Assembly: GCA_050952725.1 (NCBI GenBank)
Contig: JBMNLN010000001.1
Coordinates: forward strand, 1,240,001 to 1,304,000
Direction of reading: 5' to 3'
Source of the DNA: JAQWCH01 sp050952725
Lineage (GTDB): Bacteria; Bacillota_I; Bacilli_A; RFN20; CAG-826
Length of the DNA: 64,000 nt
This document shows, one piece after another, positions 25,909-33,584 of this stretch. Numbering within the stretch: position 1 is the stretch's first letter; the number at the start of each line of letters is the position of its first letter. A program made the translations under genes and the position numbers. Below the pieces are notes generated by a model that had not been told where the DNA came from, ran no database searches, and saw only the letters and a program-made list of their open reading frames with translations.

Positions 25909-26919
25909 TTACTTCTCGAAAACTATTGCTTGATTTATTTCCTTCTCCAGTTCTTTTAAAATTTTCATCATCTTGGTAAAAGTTGGATAATCTCCATAAA
26001 TCATCTCTTGCATCGCTCCATAATCCTTCTTGATTTCGTTAAAGCGATACTCATCTGGTAATAATCTTATTTGACCTTGAAGAATATCACCATATTTGGC
26101 CCATGTTCGTGGATAGAATCGTTTTTTTAAATCAACTACTTCTTTCAATAGTTTGATATTGCGGATTGCTGTTTCCTTGATTGGGGAAATAGCCATGTTG
26201 TATAGATCATAATAATGGCGCGCATATCTTCGGGGCATCGGCGAACATTGCGGTCTATGAGCTTCATGATGTAAGATGGTGGCTTTTTCCCAAAAAGTTC
26301 TTTCCGAGATAATGGATCTGATGATAATTTTCTCTTTGAGAATATGGGGATATTCCTCAGCAATTAACGGAAAAATTTCCGTTGGACGCGATGGCATCCA
26401 GGCGGCAAGACACCCAATTTCCAGCTGGATGTTTTGCGTTAAATATGATGATTTAAAAACCTTTGGATATTCAAAAAGGATGGTTTGTGGATTTTCTTTA
26501 TCAATCCGAATTTGGAACTCCCATTTCAGAATTTTTCGAAAATCACGTTCAATATCTTTTAACAATTTCTTTTGCAGAAAGTCTGCTGTTTTGGCATTGA
26601 TTTCCTTGTTGAATTTATCTTGTTTAGCTTTTGAACGTTTTTCCCAAGGTTCATTCGCTTCATATCCCAGAACTCTCCAGTCTAAAATTAGGTCGAGATT
26701 TTCAGAAAAACGTTCAATTAATTTATAGCATTTGGAGAGTGATGTGCCTCCCTTTAATGTAAACGCATTCTTCCATTGGCTGACATGAAAAAGATAATCG
26801 AGAACAAAACTCATCCAATAATCTTTTTCAACCGCCGCTTCTGATAACCCTAATTTTGCGGAAGTGTTTAAAAACAATATTTTTAAATCTTCCTTGGTCT
26901 TAATAAAAAAACTATTCAT
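25909..26919 (-). CDS. AbiEii/AbiGii-type nucleotidyltransferase toxin
   Basis: A 336-residue protein of the AbiEii/AbiGii toxin family (DUF1814-type nucleotidyltransferases). The active-site motif GGTSLSK near residues 58-64 and the following RFSENLDL near 71-78 match the GxTxLxK...RxSxDxDL pattern. In this protein Asn-Leu replaces the usual Asp-Ile before DL; at least one acidic residue of the metal pair is retained. AbiE systems are abortive-infection or toxin-antitoxin systems in which this enzyme blocks growth. It overlaps its antitoxin-like neighbour by eight bases. Confidence 0.82.
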   Translation of the reverse strand: MNSFFIKTKEDLKILFLNTSAKLGLSEAAVEKDYWMSFVLDYLFHVSQWKNAFTLKGGTSLSKCYKLIERFSENLDLILDWRVLGYEANEPWEKRSKAKQDKFNKEINAKTADFLQKKLLKDIERDFRKILKWEFQIRIDKENPQTILFEYPKVFKSSYLTQNIQLEIGCLAAWMPSRPTEIFPLIAEEYPHILKEKIIIRSIISERTFWEKATILHHEAHRPQCSPMPRRYARHYYDLYNMAISPIKETAIRNIKLLKEVVDLKKRFYPRTWAKYGDILQGQIRLLPDEYRFNEIKKDYGAMQEMIYGDYPTFTKMMKILKELEKEINQAIVFEK

Positions 26920-27522
26920 CTTTTCCTACGCTAATTTCACGGATTATTTCATAAATCCATGCAGCAACTGCAGTGGCATCTTCCATCAGGGCAGTTTTTT
27001 CTTGCGGGGAAAGTCTCTTGCTGATGGTCTGGATATCTTTGGGAGACACCCCATCTTTGCCAAGCGTTTTAATCGCTTGAATAATCGTCGCGTTTTTTAG
27101 GGACATATTCGCAATTTCGCCAGGTTTTACTTTTTTAAAGGCAATCACATTCTGGCCGACTTGATACGTCTTATTCCTCCCATTAGAAATATATGTCCAT
27201 TGACGCGGAACTTGTGTGGATAATCCCAAAAGGTTAAGCGCGGTACCACTTGATGGAGCGATATCCCAATTATATTTCCTTGCGATAGCAATAGCTAATT
27301 CGTGCAGCGAAGGGGTAGCGTCTTCTCCGATTAATTCACTATATTCTGGTTGATAATAAAAACCGTTGATAATCCGCTTAATTTTTTTTCATCGACGAGA
27401 CGATTCAAAGTTTTTCTTATCGTTTCATACGAAGCAATTTTTAAAAAATCATTAGCAATAAACACTTTTCCTGATTCAGTTTGGATAATTTTATTTTCAA
27501 TTTGTTCAGCATACGTTGACAT
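26912..27522 (-). pseudogene. AbiEi-like (DUF6088) antitoxin, reading frame broken by one base
   Basis: Two open frames read together give one AbiEi-type protein of about 203 residues. The first runs from 27522 (ATG behind AAAGGTGGTGAT) with an N-terminal winged helix (MSTYAEQIENK...); the second covers 26912 to about 27375 and holds the family blocks NGFYYQPEYSE, SGTALNLLGLST and KGKDGVSP-like sequences. They are joined at a run of eight A (minus strand, about 27391-27398), where a ninth A or a -1 slip would restore one frame. The antitoxin function is inferred from family and from the overlap with the toxin gene. It may be a sequencing error, a mutation or a slippage site. Confidence 0.75.
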
Positions 27523-27991
27523 GATATCACCACCTTTGTCCCATATATTATATAATATTCGGGACATTATTCAATCGACTCGTTTTTAGAAAAGCCCAAT
27601 TGATACATATGTGTCTCATCGTTTTTTCGTACCCCAATCAACTAACTTGACTCTTTAAAAAGGTTAATCATTTAAAAGAAGAGAGAGAAAGAGCAAATCC
27701 ATCATTCCCCCCGTATCATCAGGCAGAATAAGACTCGTGTGAGGAATATGTAATAAAATATGATTATTTTGCCTTTGTTCATTTTTCCTTTTTGACAATT
27801 TAACCTCTTTAATATAGTTAGACAAGATGTCTTAGTGTTGTTTTTCGTGCTATCTCATTTCATCTTTTTTATATTGAAAATCTGTTTTTTTGCTCATCCC
27901 TCTTTTTCTTCTGCGGTTTTTTATCCTTTCAGATAGCAAAAAACCACTGCTTTTGCCTTGGTTTTCGCACTGGTTTTGCAAAGTTCTTTTT
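27523..27991. other. Intergenic region with hairpin downstream of the surface operon
   Basis: No gene is supported. Near 27913-27955 the minus strand reads GTGGTTTTTT-loop-AAAAAACCGC, a possible terminator for the DUF624 gene and so for the 28-44 kb operon; the 16-base loop makes it weak. A TTGACA followed after about 15 bases by TATAGT (plus strand, near 27794) resembles a promoter but has no gene downstream. Confidence 0.4.
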
Positions 27992-28681
27992 TTATGATTC
28001 TCGGTCTTCTCTTTGATTATTTTCCGCTTCGGTTAATCGCTCTTCTTCTTCGAGATAAATCGCCTGATAAGTTTTTTTCGCGACTTGTAAATTGATGAAG
28101 ATTAAAAAGGAAAATGAAATAAATAAAGCCAGATAAGGAAGGAAATAAGTCACCGCGGTAACCGCGATTAAAAAGATCAACATCAAGAACGAAATCAGTG
28201 GTCTTCTTCGAGCGATTAAGGCCGCTTTGCGAATCATCATCAAAAAAGTATCATCTTTAAAAAACTCATTAAAAATCAAAAGATGCATCAAGATAATTAA
28301 TGAGACGAGCAATAAAGACGACAAGAAGGCAATCGCCGCCCAAATCCACCAAGTGTAGCCATAATTGACGATATAAGCGTAGTAGATATAACTCATTCCC
28401 GCGAAGAAAAGCAGGACCAAAACCCCTAATATTTCTAAGCGCCACATCAATGACCATTGTTCTTTAATCTCCTCGAAGAAAGAAGTAAACGGATTGTAGT
28501 ATTGATGATTGATCATCTTATTAATGCAGGTGGTTAAAGCGACTAATCCGGGGAAAAACAAAACTAGCGCGCTTAAAAGCGAAACCACGACGAAGATAAA
28601 ATTAAGGATGACCAGATCCGCGATCGTTTTCAATAGGAAAAAAAGTCGCGAGCTCGTTCTGCGTTCAAAATTTGACGACAT
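27992..28681 (-). CDS. DUF624 (YesL-like) membrane protein
   Basis: A 229-residue protein with five to six hydrophobic helices, beginning with a basic N-terminus, and a family-typical pattern around LNFIFVVVSL and PGLVALTTCINK. The DUF624/YesL family regularly accompanies LplABC-type oligosaccharide importers and plant-polysaccharide genes in Firmicutes, where its function is not known. It is the last gene of the minus-strand operon that starts at 44387, and follows the propeller lipoprotein gene by one base. The acidic C-terminal tail is cytoplasmic. Confidence 0.82.
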   Translation of the reverse strand: MSSNFERRTSSRLFFLLKTIADLVILNFIFVVVSLLSALVLFFPGLVALTTCINKMINHQYYNPFTSFFEEIKEQWSLMWRLEILGVLVLLFFAGMSYIYYAYIVNYGYTWWIWAAIAFLSSLLLVSLIILMHLLIFNEFFKDDTFLMMIRKAALIARRRPLISFLMLIFLIAVTAVTYFLPYLALFISFSFLIFINLQVAKKTYQAIYLEEEERLTEAENNQREDRES

Positions 28682-28682
28682 C

Positions 28683-29816
28683 TTACTCCTCTAGATAAGG
28701 CAGCTTGCGCGAAATGGAATAAATGCGATAAGTCGATAACCAGGCCCATTCATTATTCCCTAAATCACTCCGGGTTAAGGCGATTTCGATAAAGTCGGTA
28801 TCTTGGAGTAAATGCCCATATTCATCGGTGACAAGTCCTGCATTGTGATTGCGCATAAACCCTGTTTCTTCGTAACCGATCTCCGCGACTAACCGCCAGT
28901 TTTTGGCATTTGTCCCTTTAAAGACTTCATCAGTCGGCTTTGCTGAAGCGCTTAAATCCAGATAATAGACCACTAATGAACTAGCGATAAAAGCCGGGGC
29001 GTTGCGATCGGGTGAATAGGGGATTTTTCCTTTAACCATCAATAATTTCTTATTGGCGACATCATAGCAGATATCAGCATCACAGATTAGATTATCCCCG
29101 CTTAATAACCCATTGGTCGGGACTTTCGCATGGTTAATCAATACAGGTTCATCGAGATTGGAGAAATCATATTCACGGACTTCTTCATAGGTTCCATCTT
29201 TATTCCCCACTGAGTAAAACATCAGGATATTCCCTTTTTGATCAATGTTGACAAGACTCGCCTGCCCCGTTCCCCAAATCGCATTTTCGCGGTCATAAGG
29301 AACAATCGGGTTAATATCATCGCATTTGATAAAGGGGCCATTCGGAGTTTTACTGACAGCAAGGCCAGTTTCATTGCCGTTGTTATCGCTTTGAATCGAG
29401 CCAAGAAAGGCCATTAAGTAGTGATATTCTTCACCCTGATAGGTGAATTCGCCTTTGACGACCGAGGGATCGCAAGTATGACGTTGATCCCAAGTGCCCG
29501 CAGTCGGGCCAAGAACGAGACTCATCTCCCCCCAATCCCAACCTTGGTCCTTTGAGTAAACACCGTGGTGATAACCGATATAGTCGGTGATATTGCCTTC
29601 GACTTTATTGGTGCAATAATAGACATAGCGCTCTCCATCTTCAATAAAGGTAGAAGGGCAGTAATTATAAAAGCGCGATTCCCCAAATGTCCCATGATCA
29701 AACCATTTCATCACCTGGTCAAAGGGGGCATAAAAAGGTGCGGCTGGAGGCGTAGTACAGCCGAGCAATGAGGCGGTTAACATCAGCATAAACATGGGTT
29801 TAATTTTTTTCATCAT
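28683..29816 (-). CDS. Secreted propeller lipoprotein, glycosidase-like, first type
   Basis: A lipoprotein of 377 residues with lipobox LLGC and a mature part of regular beta-rich blocks, consistent with a five-bladed propeller of the GH43/GH32-like kind. Conserved blocks shared with the next gene are RFYNYCPS, YYCTN, QRHTCDPSVVKGEF, YHYLMAFLGS, WGTGQASL and HNAGLVTDEYGHL. The acidic HTCDP block is a candidate active site. I cannot assign a known glycosidase family. It overlaps the 888-residue gene by four bases. It probably acts on glycans outside the membrane, with products captured by the ABC importer of the same operon. Confidence 0.72.
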   Translation of the reverse strand: MMKKIKPMFMLMLTASLLGCTTPPAAPFYAPFDQVMKWFDHGTFGESRFYNYCPSTFIEDGERYVYYCTNKVEGNITDYIGYHHGVYSKDQGWDWGEMSLVLGPTAGTWDQRHTCDPSVVKGEFTYQGEEYHYLMAFLGSIQSDNNGNETGLAVSKTPNGPFIKCDDINPIVPYDRENAIWGTGQASLVNIDQKGNILMFYSVGNKDGTYEEVREYDFSNLDEPVLINHAKVPTNGLLSGDNLICDADICYDVANKKLLMVKGKIPYSPDRNAPAFIASSLVVYYLDLSASAKPTDEVFKGTNAKNWRLVAEIGYEETGFMRNHNAGLVTDEYGHLLQDTDFIEIALTRSDLGNNEWAWLSTYRIYSISRKLPYLEE

Positions 29817-32479
29817 CGGGTAGTCACCTTCTTTCTCAAAAGATAAATGCCAAAAAGGGCGAATAACGACGTTAAAGTGATCAAAGCTAATCTTTCATCA
29901 ATCGTGGTCTTCAAGGCGTTTTCCGCAAGACCACTACTTGGGATGGTGCGGTTCATGAAGTTATTTAAACCTAAGTTCTTGACCGCTAGATCATAACGCC
30001 AGGCGCATTTTTCGAGATGGGAACAAGCCGCATAACTTTTCGCCGTGTAATCCGCCTCGCGCAGCAATTGTTGTTCTTCGGAACTTAAAGTGGCAAATTC
30101 ACTGGCATAGGCCGCCCAAACAACTGGAGCCTGAATCGGACAAGGATCGGTTTCAGCTAAAAAGTCAAGCGCAAAGCAATTGACCCGATCGAGATAACCC
30201 GCGACATATTCGAGATTCACATAATCGACTTCCCAAACTTTTTGCGCATGGGTGGCCAAATCATCATACCGCGATAAGGAGCCATCATAGAGATATGTAT
30301 GGGTGGTAAAGACATCGCCGATAATCACATCGAGCAAGTAATCGTACTTACTCGAAGCGCCAAAATAGACACAGTGAATATTCGCGTAATTCATCGTCGT
30401 CCCCTCATTGCCCGCCCAGCCCACTTCATCTTTTAAGGAAGAGTAAGGGATGAAAATAAAGCCATCAAATGAACCTGGAAGGTAAAAGTAAGTCCCAAAT
30501 TCGCGCGCTGGATGGGTAGCAAGAAAATCGGCACTTGAATCGTAATAGTAAATGGGCGCGTGATGCTCTAGTTGCATCCGGTGATTATTTTTATCGAGCA
30601 GGTAAAAGATTAAATAATACGGATTGCAATGGTTGTTCTTCATCCGGAAATATAATCCCTCTCCTGATAAATCAAAATTCCGGGCATAGAGAACCCATTG
30701 GGCGGGACGATCGACGCTATCTTGATTAATCGTCATGCGAATCCCCCCTAAATAATCTTTACCCACGGGATTAAAATCCGTTTCTGGTAGACGAGAGACT
30801 CCCATATAAGTCGGATTGGAGATTGCTAAAAAGGTTGAATTAAACTGGCCCATTGATAGTTGCGAAACATCGAGGATCGTTTTGTTGTATTCGGTAAAAA
30901 TATCGCCGATGGCAAAGTGGGCATAACCATCATAATAGGCTGAAATTGAAAGATAAATATATTGGAGATGGTCAAGGCATCTCGTTCCGACTTCATTGGT
31001 GGTAAGCGAAGCATAAGGAATATAGATATGCCCATCAAAGTTCGCGGGTAAGATCAAGTACGAACCAAAACTTCGGAAAGCGGAGTCGGTTACTTTCTCC
31101 CCATCAACTGAATAGTTTTTCACCAGCATATTCGCGGTCGGTTGCACCTGATAGCCACAGCGATCTTCAAAGCGCATTTCTAGGGGAGTATTGATACTCT
31201 TATAGTTACGGAAGCGGAAATATAATCCTTCGCCAATTGTGGAAACCGTCCCTAAATTAATCCTCAAGGTGCTGACATCACTAGTTGAAGACGAGGGGCT
31301 CATCGTGATTTTGGCCCCTTTATTGAGGCGATTAGGGGCGAATTTTCCATAGTTGAGGACAAATGAAGTCCCATAAATTCGATAAGTCGATAATTGCGAC
31401 CAAAAATCATCCGCACAGACACAGACCGCATAATTGACTTCGATGATTTCACTTGATAAATTACGGCCGTAGGGATCGGTTACTAGACCAGGATTATGAT
31501 TGCGATCAAACCCCGAGACGCTCTTATCGATCTCTCCGAGATATTCCCAATTTTTCATGCTCGCTCCCTTAAAGACCTCATCAAAGGGTTGTACATCATC
31601 GCTTAAATCCAAAACGTAGAGAATTAATCTCTCACAGATGAAACTAGGATTGAACCCATCGGTATTATAAGGATGCTTGGCTTTCACCATAATTAAGCGG
31701 CGATTCGCTTCATCATAAGAAAATTCCGCATCATTGTTGGTGATGTCATTGGGAATTTGCCCATTGGTATAGAGACGAGATTTTCTTATTAAGACTGGGG
31801 AATCAAGGTTAGAGAGTTCATATTCACATACGATTTCATAGGTCCCATCTTTCCCCCCATGGGAATAAAAATAGATAATTCGCCCTTGATAGTCGAGGTT
31901 GATCATACAGGCTTGACCATTACCCCAGACATCGTTTTCCGCATCAAAGGGGATAAAGGGGTTAAGCGTCGTGCATTTAATCCAAGGTCCCGCTGGGGTT
32001 TTCGCGACCGCAAAGCCACTTTCATTGCCCATGCTGTCATTTTGGGCGCTGCCAAGATAGGCCATTAAGTAATGATAGGTTTCCCCCTGATAACTAAAGA
32101 CGCCTTTAACCACTGCCGGGTCACAAGTATGCCGCGCGTCCCATTGACCGCTACTTCCTGGACCTAAAACATATTGCAAATCGGAATAAGTCCAACCACT
32201 ACCGGCGGTATAAGTCCCTTGCCGGTACCCGACATAATCGGTGACATTGCCCCAATCTTGGTTCGTGCAGTAGTAGATATGCCTGATTCCATCTTCTTCA
32301 AAAATCGATGGGCAGTAATTATAATATCGACTGGTTCCTGCATTTCCATGCGGAAACAAATTGACCGCTCCCCCCACTGGGGCAAAGCGAGCTAAATCGG
32401 TGCTGCTGGGACTAGTTTTTATCGGCATATTCGCAAGTCCTACCATCGTGATTAAGGTCAGGCATAAGGCTTTAACCAT
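29813..32479 (-). CDS. Surface propeller protein with two repeated modules and C-terminal anchor
   Basis: An 888-residue protein with signal peptide. Residues about 40-375 form a propeller close to the 377-residue lipoprotein (RYYNYCPS, ARHTCDPAVVKG, DPYGRNL). Two modules of about 170 residues follow (around 385-560 and 565-735), each with FRFRNY-type start, a FGSYLILPANFDGHIYIPY block and a terminal GDIFTE block. The remaining part has the W...RYDLAVKNLGLNNFMNR helix, a hydrophobic helix and a Lys/Arg tail, which suggests membrane anchoring. The module looks like a carbohydrate-binding type. It is preceded by the 366-residue propeller gene with an overlap of eight bases. Confidence 0.74.
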   Translation of the reverse strand: MVKALCLTLITMVGLANMPIKTSPSSTDLARFAPVGGAVNLFPHGNAGTSRYYNYCPSIFEEDGIRHIYYCTNQDWGNVTDYVGYRQGTYTAGSGWTYSDLQYVLGPGSSGQWDARHTCDPAVVKGVFSYQGETYHYLMAYLGSAQNDSMGNESGFAVAKTPAGPWIKCTTLNPFIPFDAENDVWGNGQACMINLDYQGRIIYFYSHGGKDGTYEIVCEYELSNLDSPVLIRKSRLYTNGQIPNDITNNDAEFSYDEANRRLIMVKAKHPYNTDGFNPSFICERLILYVLDLSDDVQPFDEVFKGASMKNWEYLGEIDKSVSGFDRNHNPGLVTDPYGRNLSSEIIEVNYAVCVCADDFWSQLSTYRIYGTSFVLNYGKFAPNRLNKGAKITMSPSSSTSDVSTLRINLGTVSTIGEGLYFRFRNYKSINTPLEMRFEDRCGYQVQPTANMLVKNYSVDGEKVTDSAFRSFGSYLILPANFDGHIYIPYASLTTNEVGTRCLDHLQYIYLSISAYYDGYAHFAIGDIFTEYNKTILDVSQLSMGQFNSTFLAISNPTYMGVSRLPETDFNPVGKDYLGGIRMTINQDSVDRPAQWVLYARNFDLSGEGLYFRMKNNHCNPYYLIFYLLDKNNHRMQLEHHAPIYYYDSSADFLATHPAREFGTYFYLPGSFDGFIFIPYSSLKDEVGWAGNEGTTMNYANIHCVYFGASSKYDYLLDVIIGDVFTTHTYLYDGSLSRYDDLATHAQKVWEVDYVNLEYVAGYLDRVNCFALDFLAETDPCPIQAPVVWAAYASEFATLSSEEQQLLREADYTAKSYAACSHLEKCAWRYDLAVKNLGLNNFMNRTIPSSGLAENALKTTIDERLALITLTSLFALFGIYLLRKKVTTR

Positions 32480-33572
32480 GAGCGATATTGACCTCCATGT
32501 AGGCTAAAAACGCACTCCATTTATACGAGGTATCTTCGCGTTCTTCGGGTTCATCTGCGGTTGAATAAATCACGATTAACTTCTCTTGATTCGCCGCGAG
32601 ATGGCCGTAAGGATCAGTGACTAGAGCCGCGGAATAAATCTCATCCCAGCCAAGCGAATCATCATCTTCATAATCGACCGTCATCGAGGTGGTATAAGTT
32701 GAAAGGACTTCCCACTCATAACTGATAAAGTCATTGAGAATCCCGACATCGGCAACCGCGACTTGAATGCTGGTGGCAAAACCAGGGGCGTTGCCACTAA
32801 GGGGGAAAACATCGCGCACACAGTAGAGATTGCCACTAGGATCGATGGCAAAATCCGCATTGGCTAAGATGACATTATCGGCGTTATCGCGAAGGCCATG
32901 TACACTGATATGGCGCTTGCCTTGATCGATTTTAATATCATTAAGATTGGAAAAGTCACAATCGACAATCCGCTCATTGGTTAGGTTGGTTTCTGCGTAT
33001 GCATAGAATAAGCGCACCTTGCCTTTTTTATCATAACTGACAAGCGAAGGGGCACCCGCACCATATTCGTCGCCATAAACATCAGGATCATAGGTGATTA
33101 GAGGCGTTTCATGTTTTATCCATGGGCCTGTGATTTTTTCGCTATAGGCGATGCCGACTTGGTTCGCCAGATCATTTTCAGTTTTTCTTCCCCCATAGGC
33201 TAGAAGATAACGATAGGTCTTATCGCCTTTATGGAATTCGCCTTTGACGACACTGGGGGAGAAGATATAGCGATCCCAGCCGTTATTTGAAGGTTCAAGG
33301 ATAATTTCCGGCTTAGAATAGACGACCTCTCCTTCTTGAAGGGTAGCGGTTTTTAAAGCAAAGGTTACCGTTTCATCATTTTTAACCTGATTGCGCTCAA
33401 AGATGTAATACCGAGTTCCATCCTCTTCAAAGACCGTAGCGGCTCGCGAAAAGTAGCCGACTTCATCAGCCCAGAGACTATTAATTCCTGAAGGGGTTTT
33501 ATAAGTGGTTTTAGGGCTACAAGCGACTAAAAGGCTCAAGGCCCCAAAGAGTAATGTAGTTTTCTTGTTCAT
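32472..33572 (-). CDS. Secreted propeller lipoprotein, divergent third type
   Basis: A 366-residue lipoprotein with lipobox LVAC. The propeller blocks correspond to those of the two neighbouring proteins (RYIFSPSVVKGEF, RYLLAYGG, GAGAPSLV, ALVTDPYGHLA), but the CDP acid of the others is replaced by FSP. This suggests a changed or lost active site, or a different substrate. It is translated with the 888-residue gene (overlap of eight bases) and stands 12 bases behind the 858-residue surface protein gene. A binding or regulatory role is possible; I cannot decide. Confidence 0.68.
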   Translation of the reverse strand: MNKKTTLLFGALSLLVACSPKTTYKTPSGINSLWADEVGYFSRAATVFEEDGTRYYIFERNQVKNDETVTFALKTATLQEGEVVYSKPEIILEPSNNGWDRYIFSPSVVKGEFHKGDKTYRYLLAYGGRKTENDLANQVGIAYSEKITGPWIKHETPLITYDPDVYGDEYGAGAPSLVSYDKKGKVRLFYAYAETNLTNERIVDCDFSNLNDIKIDQGKRHISVHGLRDNADNVILANADFAIDPSGNLYCVRDVFPLSGNAPGFATSIQVAVADVGILNDFISYEWEVLSTYTTSMTVDYEDDDSLGWDEIYSAALVTDPYGHLAANQEKLIVIYSTADEPEEREDTSYKWSAFLAYMEVNIAHG

Positions 33573-33584
33573 GATTTGCTCCTC

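Noticed and set aside
26276..26728. 150-codon plus-strand open frame
   Set aside because: It lies antisense to the well-supported AbiEii-like gene, has no ribosome site and a Ser/Phe/Arg-rich composition typical of antisense frames.
27794..27816. Promoter-like TTGACA ... TATAGT on the plus strand
   Set aside because: The spacing is short and no plus-strand gene or RNA-like structure follows, so it is likely chance in AT-rich DNA.
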